Of a stretch of 5,866 bases of DNA, positions 1 to 5,208 are shown piece by piece. The position numbers and the translations under genes were made by a program. The notes under the pieces are model-generated. The model had not been told where the DNA came from and searched no databases. It was given only the letters and a program-made list of their open reading frames with translations. Positions within the stretch are counted from its first letter, which is position 1. The number at the start of each line of letters is the position of its first letter. Source of the stretch: Deltaproteobacteria bacterium (GTDB lineage: Bacteria > Desulfobacterota > Deferrimicrobia > Deferrimicrobiales > Deferrimicrobiaceae); contig JAGGAJ010000114.1 of the NCBI GenBank assembly GCA_017889845.1, forward strand, positions 1-5,866, written 5' to 3'.

Positions 1-273
1 CAGCCCCGACTGGTAGTAGAAGAAGGCGTAGAGCGCTATGGGGTACCAGAGCCAGACGATCCGGAACCCGTTCCATTTTTCCTTGAGGAGGCAGACGAGG
101 AAGACCAGCAGGACGACGTCCGCGTTGAAAAGGGCGTGGAGGCCGGCTCCCGGGATGCGGGCGCGGAACAGGAGAACGAAGAGCAGGACGAAGAGGCTGT
201 AGGCCGCGGTCGCCGCGTCGGTGGCGTTGAACCGGACGCCTCCGAAACGGCCCTCCCAGACTTTCAGATCCAT
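1..273 (-). CDS. Multi-span membrane protein, N-terminal part; possibly PAP2/Aur1-type phosphotransferase (partial at left edge)
   Basis: An open frame of 91 codons starts with ATG at 273 and runs off the left edge without a stop. A Shine-Dalgarno GGGAG (279-283 on the complementary strand) lies 5 nt before the ATG. The start codon lies inside the end of the upstream epimerase gene: ATGGATCTGA holds both the ATG and that gene's TGA, a 10-nt overlap that implies translational coupling. The product has a short polar N-terminus followed by three hydrophobic stretches at about residues 20-37, 46-63 and 73-90, separated by charged turns (R38/R40, then KEKW at 64-67). It is therefore an inner-membrane protein. 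The WLWYP and FFYY aromatic cluster in the third stretch, together with the epimerase neighbour, recalls N-termini of PAP2/Aur1-like phosphatases and phosphotransferases. The diagnostic PAP2 motifs (KxxxxxxRP, PSGH, SRxxxxxHxxxD) would lie further in and are outside the window. The membrane-protein call is solid; the family call is a guess. Confidence 0.72.
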   Translation of the reverse strand, partial: MDLKVWEGRFGGVRFNATDAATAAYSLFVLLFVLLFRARIPGAGLHALFNADVVLLVFLVCLLKEKWNGFRIVWLWYPIALYAFFYYQSGL

Positions 274-1244
274 CCGTTCTCCCGGTACCACGCCAGGGTG
301 GAGCGGAAACCGTGCTCGATCCCCACGCGCGGGGCGTACCCCAGTTCCTTCCGGATCCTTTCGTCGGAACAGACCCACCCGTCCTGTAGGGACTCCCGGA
401 CCTTCTGCCCGTTCAGCAGGGCGGGTTTCCCCGTGAGGCGCGCACCCGCGTCGCAGAGGAGCCCGGCGGCGCGCAGGAGGGACGCCGGAACCGGGAGGAT
501 CGCGCCCCGGCCGAGGATCATCCGGAGGAGGTCCGCCAGGCCGCGGGTCGTGTGCACCGCGCCGTCCGAGACGTAGTAGCTCTTCCCGTGGGCCTCCGGG
601 GAGAACCCCGCCAGCAGGATGGCGTCGGTCAGGTCCTCCACGTGGACGAGGGAGAGTTCCATCGTCCCGCCGCGCAGCAGCGGGACGAATCCGGAAGCGG
701 CGGCCTTGAAATACAGGAAAACGTCCCGGTCGAAGGGACCGTACACGACGGGAGGGCGCACGATCGTCCAGGGGAGGTGCCCGCACCGCTCGAGGAGCAG
801 CCTCTCCCCGAGGAGCTTGCTCTCTCCGTACCAGGTGATCGGTCCCGGCTCGTCCTCCTCACGGGCCGGATTGGCGGCGGTGCGGGGCCCGGCGACCGCC
901 AGGGAGCTGACGAGGAGAACCTTCCGGATCCTTTCGTCGGCTGCGGCGACGGCGGAGGCGACGTGTTCCGTCCCCCGGCCGTTCACCCGCAGGTATTCGT
1001 CCCGGCTCGCAGCCTTCGTCACCCCCGCCAGATGGAACACCGCCTCCGCTCCCTCCAGGCAGCGGCGCAGCGAATCCGGGTCCCCGATGTCGCCCCGGAC
1101 CGGATCGAGGCCCGGGTGCTCCCGCATCCAGGAAGCTCCGGCAGGGTCGCGCACCAGGCAGCGGACATGGTGGCCCCGGCGCGCGAGCTTGACCGCCAGG
1201 TTCCTGCCGATGAACCCCGTTCCCCCTGTCAGAAAGACGATCAC
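264..1244 (-). CDS. NAD(P)-dependent epimerase/dehydratase family protein (extended SDR)
   Basis: The 326-residue product is a complete extended short-chain dehydrogenase/reductase. The N-terminal Rossmann fold carries the dinucleotide-binding motif GGTGFIG at residues 7-13 (GxxGxxG). An acidic GDIGD follows at 51-55, then HLAG at 71-74, VSSLA at 112-116 with the catalytic Ser, and the catalytic YxxxK as Y139-GES-K143. RPPVVYGP at 163-170 and HVEDLTDAI at 201-209 are typical of the substrate-side region, and the end matches the family's usual WYR-x-x-GW finish. The start is GTG at 1242-1244, with GGAG 8 nt upstream (1253-1256); it places the Rossmann beta strand right at the N-terminus, as usual. 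The protein is cytosolic. The substrate cannot be read from sequence: nucleotide-sugar epimerases, dihydroflavonol-reductase-like enzymes, 3-beta-HSD-like enzymes and the bacterial ceramide reductase CerR all share this fold. The 10-nt overlap with the downstream membrane-protein gene puts both in one operon, probably transcribed from the 1245-1394 region. Confidence 0.93.
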   Translation of the reverse strand: MIVFLTGGTGFIGRNLAVKLARRGHHVRCLVRDPAGASWMREHPGLDPVRGDIGDPDSLRRCLEGAEAVFHLAGVTKAASRDEYLRVNGRGTEHVASAVAAADERIRKVLLVSSLAVAGPRTAANPAREEDEPGPITWYGESKLLGERLLLERCGHLPWTIVRPPVVYGPFDRDVFLYFKAAASGFVPLLRGGTMELSLVHVEDLTDAILLAGFSPEAHGKSYYVSDGAVHTTRGLADLLRMILGRGAILPVPASLLRAAGLLCDAGARLTGKPALLNGQKVRESLQDGWVCSDERIRKELGYAPRVGIEHGFRSTLAWYRENGWI

Positions 1245-1313
1245 GCGGTCGGCTCCGTGTCTGCGGTCCCCCTCCGGCTCCGGGTTCGCCGGAATGCGGC
1301 GCGGGCCCCTTGA

Positions 1314-1340
1314 ATCTTACCAAAACGGGGACATTTCCAA
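1314..1340 (-). promoter_or_regulatory. Weak candidate promoter for the epimerase operon
   Basis: On the minus strand TTGGAA (1335-1340) and TAAGAT (1314-1319) each match 4 of 6 bases of the sigma70 -35 and -10 consensus. The spacer is only 15 nt, shorter than the preferred 16-18. It lies about 70 nt before the epimerase GTG, in an AT-richer patch of an otherwise GC-rich region, and overlaps the better plus-strand promoter candidate. A promoter somewhere in this divergent gap is required; this exact placement is uncertain. Confidence 0.2.
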
Positions 1341-1356
1341 TGGATTTGGCTATCAT
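1328..1356 (+). promoter_or_regulatory. Candidate sigma70-type promoter for the DUF4398/OmpA lipoprotein pair
   Basis: GGGACA (1328-1333) matches 4 of 6 bases of the -35 consensus and TATCAT (1351-1356) matches 5 of 6 of the -10, with an ideal 17-nt spacer. Transcription would begin near 1363, giving a leader of about 30 nt that contains the AAGGAG ribosome site of the 1395 gene. It lies in the most AT-rich part of the 150-nt divergent gap. I saw no convincing operator palindrome in the gap. Confidence 0.45.
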
Positions 1357-1394
1357 GGGGATGCGTTTCAGACCCGCGGGATAAGGAGAATCCG

Positions 1395-1793
1395 ATGGAC
1401 GGGAAAAAGGGGTGGATCCGGCAGCTGTTCGTCGTGACGGGGGTCATCGGTCTGCTGTTCGCGGTCGGGTGCGGTCCTTCGATGAAAATGACCGCCCAGT
1501 CGTCCGGCGAGAAGATCTTCCAGGCGGACAGGGCGTTCTCGGACGCCAAGGACGGCAATGCGTCCAAGGGCGCGCCGGACGACCTCGCCGTCGCGCAGGG
1601 AAAACTCGCCGCCGCAAAGGACGCGTTCGCAAAAGAGAATTACGATGAGGCCGCCCGCCTGGCGGAGCAGACCGTGGTCGACGCGGAGTACGCCCAGGCC
1701 AGGGCCACGACCAGGAAGAACCTGGACATCGCGGAAGGAATAAAGAAAGAAACCAACGCCCTGCGCCAGGAAATCGAGCGGATGCCCAAATAA
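1395..1793 (+). CDS. DUF4398-type small lipoprotein
   Basis: The 132-residue product begins with a lipoprotein signal peptide: basic residues (K4, K5, R9), a hydrophobic stretch from about 11 to 24, and the lipobox AVGC with Cys26 as the predicted lipidated residue. Position +2 is Gly, which by the E. coli sorting rule does not hold the protein in the inner membrane, so an outer-membrane location is likely. The mature part is helical. Residues 63-128 carry the DUF4398 pattern of paired helices, with KLAAAKDAF, an Asn-Tyr turn (82-83), then EAARLAEQTVVDAEYAQA. This domain resembles TPR-like helical hairpins and has no established function. The start is supported by AAGGAG (1383-1388), 6 nt before the ATG. 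The next gene begins 25 nt downstream on the same strand, so the two are probably co-transcribed. Family assignment is from pattern memory; the lipoprotein call is direct. Confidence 0.87.
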   Translation: MDGKKGWIRQLFVVTGVIGLLFAVGCGPSMKMTAQSSGEKIFQADRAFSDAKDGNASKGAPDDLAVAQGKLAAAKDAFAKENYDEAARLAEQTVVDAEYAQARATTRKNLDIAEGIKKETNALRQEIERMPK

Positions 1794-1818
1794 CTTTTCG
1801 CCACGGAGGGATCGGAAG

Positions 1819-2793
1819 ATGAATCGCATGACACGGAGCCGGATAAAAAGAGGAATGGGAATCGTCCTTCCGCTCGTTCTGGTCGTTTTCTTCCTCGCGG
1901 GGTGCGGCCCCTCCCAGAAGGAGATCATGGCCAAGGACCAGGTGGAGCGGGCGAAACAGGCGTTCGCACAGGCGAAGGCCAACCCGAATGTGGAAGCCTA
2001 TGCGCCGATGCAGCTCCAGGAAGCAGGCATCGCCGTCCAGGCGGCGGAGAAAGCGGAGAAGGAAGAGCAAACGGACGACATGCTCCAGCTGGGTTACATC
2101 GCGGAGAGGAAGATCCAGTATGCCGTGACCGTCGCGGACGGCAAGGTGGCGGAGAGGGACATCGACAAACTCAACGTGGAAAAAGCCCAGATGATCGCCA
2201 GGAAACAGACCCTGGAGGCGGGGATCGCCAAGGGCGAGGCGGAAAAGGCCCAGGCGGCGGCGGCGGTCGAGGCGACCCGGGCCGCGAAGGCGAAGCAGGA
2301 GGCGGAACAGGCCCGGTTGGCCGCACAGGCGGAGACGGCGAAGGCGGCCAAGGCCAAGGCCGAAGCCGACCAGCTCATGAAAGAGCTCGCGGATCTCAAA
2401 GCCCAGCAGACGGAGCGGGGGATCGTCCTGACGATCGGGGACGTGCTGTTCGCCACCGGCAAGGCGGATCTCTCGCCGGACGCGTACAAGAGCGTGGCCA
2501 GGCTGGCCGAATTCCTGAAGAAGTATCCGAACCGGAACGTGCTGATCGAGGGCCACACCGACAGCGTCGGTAAGGACGACTACAACCTGGCCCTTTCCCA
2601 GAAGAGGGCGGATTCGGTGAAAGCCCAGCTGGTGGGGGACGGGATCGAGGCGGGCCGGATCACCACCGTGGGATACGGGAAGAAATACCCGGTGGCCAGC
2701 AACGACACCAAGGCCGGAAAGGCCCAGAACCGCCGCGTGGACGTGATCATCCTGAACGAAGGGGTCGATGCCGGGTCCCAGATGCGGGAGTAA
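1819..2793 (+). CDS. OmpA-family lipoprotein with N-terminal DUF4398-like segment and Ala-rich coiled coil
   Basis: The 324-residue product has four parts. A basic, hydrophobic signal peptide ends in lipobox LAGC (Cys29, +2 Gly, outer-membrane type). Residues about 34-110 form a helical DUF4398-like segment resembling the preceding gene's product. Residues about 110-198 are a charged Ala/Lys/Glu coiled coil. Residues about 200-315 are an OmpA C-terminal domain. The last has IEGHTDSVG (243-251), NLALSQKRA (256-264), GYG (285-287) and NRRVDV (304-309). D248 and R263 align with Asp271 and Arg286 of Acinetobacter OmpA, which hold the diaminopimelate of peptidoglycan, so binding competence is expected. 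There is no beta-barrel: the protein is anchored by lipid and reaches the cell wall through the coiled coil. ATG 1819 has GGAGGG (1805-1810) 8 nt upstream. An in-frame ATG at 1828, with GGAAG 9 nt upstream, is a possible second start that would keep the signal peptide intact. Confidence 0.93.
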   Translation: MNRMTRSRIKRGMGIVLPLVLVVFFLAGCGPSQKEIMAKDQVERAKQAFAQAKANPNVEAYAPMQLQEAGIAVQAAEKAEKEEQTDDMLQLGYIAERKIQYAVTVADGKVAERDIDKLNVEKAQMIARKQTLEAGIAKGEAEKAQAAAAVEATRAAKAKQEAEQARLAAQAETAKAAKAKAEADQLMKELADLKAQQTERGIVLTIGDVLFATGKADLSPDAYKSVARLAEFLKKYPNRNVLIEGHTDSVGKDDYNLALSQKRADSVKAQLVGDGIEAGRITTVGYGKKYPVASNDTKAGKAQNRRVDVIILNEGVDAGSQMRE

Positions 2794-2802
2794 CCCTCCC
2801 GC
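2784..2802. terminator. GC hairpin at a convergent gene junction, possible two-way terminator
   Basis: GCGGGAG (2784-2790) and CTCCCGC (2796-2802) form a perfect 7-bp stem with a 5-nt loop that contains the TAA stop of the OmpA-family gene. It lies 8 nt before the end of the convergent transporter gene. Neither strand has a T-tract after the stem, so it is not a classical intrinsic terminator. It may act as an RNA 3'-end stabiliser or help separate the two converging transcripts. An overlapping, weaker 5-bp stem (CCTCC 2795-2799 with GGAGG 2804-2808) competes with it. Confidence 0.3.
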
Positions 2803-2809
2803 CGGAGGT

Positions 2810-3931
2810 CTATCCCTCCGCGGGCGGCGGTCCGGGAGCGGGCGGGGGAGGGGACTCCTCCGCCCCCGGGACCGCGCGGTGGTACTCCTCAAGGACGAAC
2901 AGCAGGACGGTGAGGACCAGGGGGCCGATGATCAGCCCCATTAGCCCGAAGGAGAAAAGCCCCCCGAGGATGCCGACGATCAGCAGGGGCAGGGGCATGC
3001 CGGCCTTCCCGCCGATCAGCAGAGGGCGCAGCACGTTGTCGATTTGGCCGACAACGAGGGCGCTCCACAGGAGCAGCCCCACGCCCCAGGTCGTCTGGCC
3101 CGTGAACAGCAGGTAGAGCACCCCCGGGAGCCAGACGATGGCGGTGCCGACGACGGGGATCAGCGCCGTGAACGCCATCACGGTGCCGAACAGGAGCGGG
3201 GAGGGAAGCCCCGCGGCCCAGAAACCCAACCCCCCGAGGGCACCTTGGGCGAGGCAGGTCATCCCCACCCCTTTCACAACGGCTTTCGTGACCTCCCCGA
3301 GCCGCGCGAACAGTTCCCGGCTCCGCTCCCGGGGGAGCGGTACCAGCGCGGCCACCTCACCCAGCAGGGACTCCCCGCGGGCGTAGAAAATTCCCAGCGC
3401 CGCCAGCGCGAGGACCAGGTTGAGGAATGCCTTCAGCGCGTTCGCGAGGAACGAGGTGAGCATGCCCGTGATGGCGCCGATCACCTTCTTCATCCCCTCG
3501 GGAACCGTCTGCGTCGCACCCGCCGCGAACGCCTCGAGCTGGGGGCGGACCCACTCGACGATCCGTCCGAATACCGGGTGACCCCGGTACGCATCGAGCT
3601 TGTCCAGGAGGGGCTGCGCCGGGTTGTCCCTGGCGGCCGTCTTCCCGATCCAATGGTACACCTCCGTCGCCTGCTGGCTGAGGGCGCCGAGCAGACCCAG
3701 GATGGGTACAATCAGCAGGAAGAGGACCAGAAGGACCATCAGGATCGCCGCCGCCCCCTCTCTCCCGCCGAGCCTCCGCCGGATGCGCCCGTAGAGGGGG
3801 AAGGTGATCACCGTGAGGACCGCCCCCATGCCGATCGCGGGCAGGAACGGCTGGGCGAGCTGCCACACGAGGTACGCGAGGAAGGCGAGCAGGGTGCAGG
3901 CGATGAGAGGTGCGATCACTGTGCGGTACAT
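2810..3931 (-). CDS. AI-2E family transporter (PF01594-type membrane protein)
   Basis: The 373-residue product is a polytopic inner-membrane protein with the AI-2E family layout. An N-terminal hydrophobic region covers about 5-45, and another span 60-83. A long soluble stretch runs from about 88 to 150, followed by spans at about 155-182 and 225-296 and a final hydrophobic block at 312-348. The family signature is clear: IPVVG (258-262), IDNVLRPLLIGG (297-308), then a Gly-rich segment with F327-G329 and IIGP at 334-337. Members export small molecules or ions: TqsA was linked to autoinducer-2, others to Na+/H+ exchange, so the substrate is open. It ends in a Pro-rich tail (361-370). The frame stays open upstream to 4147, but ATG 3931 is preferred: it begins right before the first span, has AAGAGG (3935-3940) upstream with a short 3-nt spacer, and avoids reading antisense into the divergent lipoprotein gene. 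It is a single gene, convergent with the OmpA-family gene. Confidence 0.92.
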   Translation of the reverse strand: MYRTVIAPLIACTLLAFLAYLVWQLAQPFLPAIGMGAVLTVITFPLYGRIRRRLGGREGAAAILMVLLVLFLLIVPILGLLGALSQQATEVYHWIGKTAARDNPAQPLLDKLDAYRGHPVFGRIVEWVRPQLEAFAAGATQTVPEGMKKVIGAITGMLTSFLANALKAFLNLVLALAALGIFYARGESLLGEVAALVPLPRERSRELFARLGEVTKAVVKGVGMTCLAQGALGGLGFWAAGLPSPLLFGTVMAFTALIPVVGTAIVWLPGVLYLLFTGQTTWGVGLLLWSALVVGQIDNVLRPLLIGGKAGMPLPLLIVGILGGLFSFGLMGLIIGPLVLTVLLFVLEEYHRAVPGAEESPPPPAPGPPPAEG

Positions 3932-4025
3932 GGTCCTCTTCTTGTTTTCAACGGGATGGTCGGCGGGTAACGGGAAAAGAGTAACATACAACCATCGGGG
4001 GGAGTCATTCCACCAAGGGGGAGCC
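3932..4025. promoter_or_regulatory. Divergent intergenic region between transporter and lipoprotein genes
   Basis: These 94 nt must carry promoters for both flanking genes. The centre (about 3970-3992) is AT-richer than its surroundings and contains TAACAT and CATACA, which could serve as -10 elements, but no -35 element sits at proper spacing on either strand. AAGGGG (4015-4020) is the ribosome site for the plus-strand gene. I found no clear operator palindrome or riboswitch-like structure. Confidence 0.4.
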
Positions 4026-4601
4026 ATGGGAGTCGATCGGGCGGTGAACGCACGGAAGAAGGTCCTGGCGACTGCGCTGCTGGCCGCGTCCCTCGCCGTC
4101 TCGGGTTGCGCCTCGCAGCGGGTCGCCTTCACCCAGCATCTCCGCACGCAGTACGAACTGACGGGCGAGGGATTGAAGAAGCTGCAATATTACCTCTCCT
4201 CCGACGTCACCCTCCAGCGGGAGTTCCGCAGCGAGGAGGGGGAGGTGTCCGGCAGCCACACGCTCGTGAGGAAGGAGGGCGGACTCGTCGAACAGGTCAT
4301 CGTCCGTGCCGGGACGCCCGGCATCGCGACGGAGGTCGGCGAGACGTCCCTCGCCGTGAGCTTCGAGCCGGGATCGTCGCTCTACTTCGGCTCCCCGGCT
4401 TCGGACCGGGATCCCGACCGGAAGTACAAGCTGTCGGCGAAGCGGTGGGAAGACGATTACGGCGAGCTGGAGTACAACGGAAAGACGTTCTACGCCGTCG
4501 ACGGGAGCGGGCGGGCGTTCCTTACGGTCGTCCTGGAGTCCCTGAACGCGGTGGAGGAACGGAAGAAGGTCCTCCCGGGGATGACCCTCCCCGACAAGTA
4601 G
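4026..4601 (+). CDS. Lipoprotein of unknown function
   Basis: The 191-residue product has a lipoprotein signal peptide: basic residues R5, R10, K11 and K12, a hydrophobic Ala/Leu stretch at about 13-26, and lipobox VSGC with Cys28 as the predicted lipidated residue. Position +2 is Ala, which points to the outer membrane. After it comes a short helix-like region (FTQHLRTQYEL, 35-45), a conserved-looking block LKKLQYYLSSDVTLQRE (50-66), and then alternating strands rich in Gly, Val and charged residues with GTPG at 96-99. This suggests a small beta-rich domain. I do not recognise a named family; the LKKLQYY-to-GTPG pattern recalls uncharacterised lipoproteins of other diderm bacteria, from memory only. 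The frame is open upstream from 3804, but ATG 4026 is preferred because it directly precedes the signal peptide and has AAGGGG (4015-4020) 5 nt upstream. It is a single gene, divergent from the transporter and convergent with ilvN. Confidence 0.82.
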   Translation: MGVDRAVNARKKVLATALLAASLAVSGCASQRVAFTQHLRTQYELTGEGLKKLQYYLSSDVTLQREFRSEEGEVSGSHTLVRKEGGLVEQVIVRAGTPGIATEVGETSLAVSFEPGSSLYFGSPASDRDPDRKYKLSAKRWEDDYGELEYNGKTFYAVDGSGRAFLTVVLESLNAVEERKKVLPGMTLPDK

Positions 4602-4605
4602 GCGC

Positions 4606-4618
4606 GCCGGGGGCCGGC
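4606..4618. terminator. Short GC hairpin in the lipoprotein/ilvN convergent gap, weak terminator candidate
   Basis: GCCGG (4606-4610) pairs with CCGGC (4614-4618) around a 3-nt GGG loop, giving a 5-bp all-GC stem. It is the only structure in the 27-nt gap where the two transcripts converge. There is no T-tract on either strand, so an intrinsic terminator is not shown; a short GC hairpin may also arise by chance in DNA this GC-rich. Confidence 0.18.
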
Positions 4619-4628
4619 TATCGCCCTG

Positions 4629-5177
4629 TCAGCAATTGGGCAGCCCCTCCGACAGCCGTTCCTCCGTCACGGCGGGGACGGGGGGCGCAACGCGCAGCTT
4701 GCGGCTCTCCATCGACACGGCGACGATGCCGGACCGGGTGACGTCGATCTCTCCGAAGTTCCGCATCGCGTCGATGAACTCCTCCACCTTCTCCGCGGGG
4801 CCGGTGCACTCCAGCCCGAAACCGTCCTGGGAGACGTCCACCACCCGCGCCCCGTAGATCTCCGCCTCCTTCAGGATCCCCGTGCGGGTCTCCGCGGTGG
4901 CGCGGACGCGCACCAGCACCATCTCCCGGGAGACGGCGAGGGAGTCGGTCAGGTCCGTGGCCTGGAGCACGTTGATCAGCTTGTTCATCTGCTTGATGAC
5001 CTGGCGGCGGAGCACCGGCTCGATATCCACCACGATGGTCATGCGGGACTGCGCCGGATCGAGGGTCCGGGCGACCGTCAGGCTGTCGATGTTCCAGCCG
5101 CGGGCGCTCAGCACCCCCGTGATGCGCATCAGGGCCCCGGGCTTGTTCTCCACCAGAAGCGAGATCGTCTGGAGCAT
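4629..5177 (-). CDS. ilvN: Acetolactate synthase small (regulatory) subunit
   Basis: The 182-residue product is the regulatory subunit that activates acetolactate synthase and gives it valine feedback inhibition in the first common step of valine, leucine and isoleucine synthesis. It acts in the cytosol with the large subunit encoded just upstream. The N-terminal ACT domain (about 3-76) carries ENKPGAL (10-16), RGWNIDSLTVA (26-36) and SRMTIVV (44-50). The C-terminal small-subunit domain (about 84-158) includes ILKEAEIYGARVVDV (101-115). It aligns without gaps to the start of E. coli IlvH, and the valine-site residues N11, G14 and N29 are all kept, so feedback control is expected. It is about 20 residues longer than E. 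coli IlvH, with a Pro-rich tail ending in Cys. The ATG lies 31 nt after the ilvB stop. There is no classic ribosome site, only a G-rich run (5189-5196) 11 nt upstream, so translation may depend on coupling to ilvB. Some genomes name this gene ilvH. Confidence 0.97.
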   Translation of the reverse strand: MLQTISLLVENKPGALMRITGVLSARGWNIDSLTVARTLDPAQSRMTIVVDIEPVLRRQVIKQMNKLINVLQATDLTDSLAVSREMVLVRVRATAETRTGILKEAEIYGARVVDVSQDGFGLECTGPAEKVEEFIDAMRNFGEIDVTRSGIVAVSMESRKLRVAPPVPAVTEERLSEGLPNC

Positions 5178-5208
5178 GGCGTTTCCGTCCCCCCCCGTCC
5201 CGTTTTCC

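Noticed and set aside
136..576. Plus-strand 146-codon frame across the epimerase/membrane-protein overlap
   Set aside because: It overlaps antisense to two supported genes, has no domain and no good ribosome site.
552..1437. Long plus-strand frames opposite the epimerase gene (552-1313 and 619-1437)
   Set aside because: They read antisense to a well-supported SDR gene with all catalytic motifs; their products are Arg/Pro/Ser-rich without domain features.
1444..2892. A 482-codon minus-strand open frame opposite both lipoprotein genes
   Set aside because: It is a shadow of GC-rich codons: Arg/Leu/Pro/His-rich low-complexity product with no recognisable domain, while the plus strand has two genes with signal peptides, ribosome sites and a clear OmpA domain.
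3044..3970. A 308-codon plus-strand frame opposite the transporter gene
   Set aside because: The product is charged Glu/Arg/Pro/His-rich and low complexity, as expected from the complement of a hydrophobic membrane-protein gene in GC-rich DNA.
4601..4608. GGCGCGCC palindrome after the lipoprotein stop
   Set aside because: An 8-bp palindrome made only of G and C is expected by chance here; there is no paired copy or sign of an attachment or cloning site.
5189..5196. Run of eight C in the ilvB-ilvN gap, considered as a phase-variable tract
   Set aside because: It lies in a non-coding 31-nt gap outside any frame or promoter; a short G/C run is common in DNA of this composition, and phase variation of an essential biosynthetic operon is unlikely.
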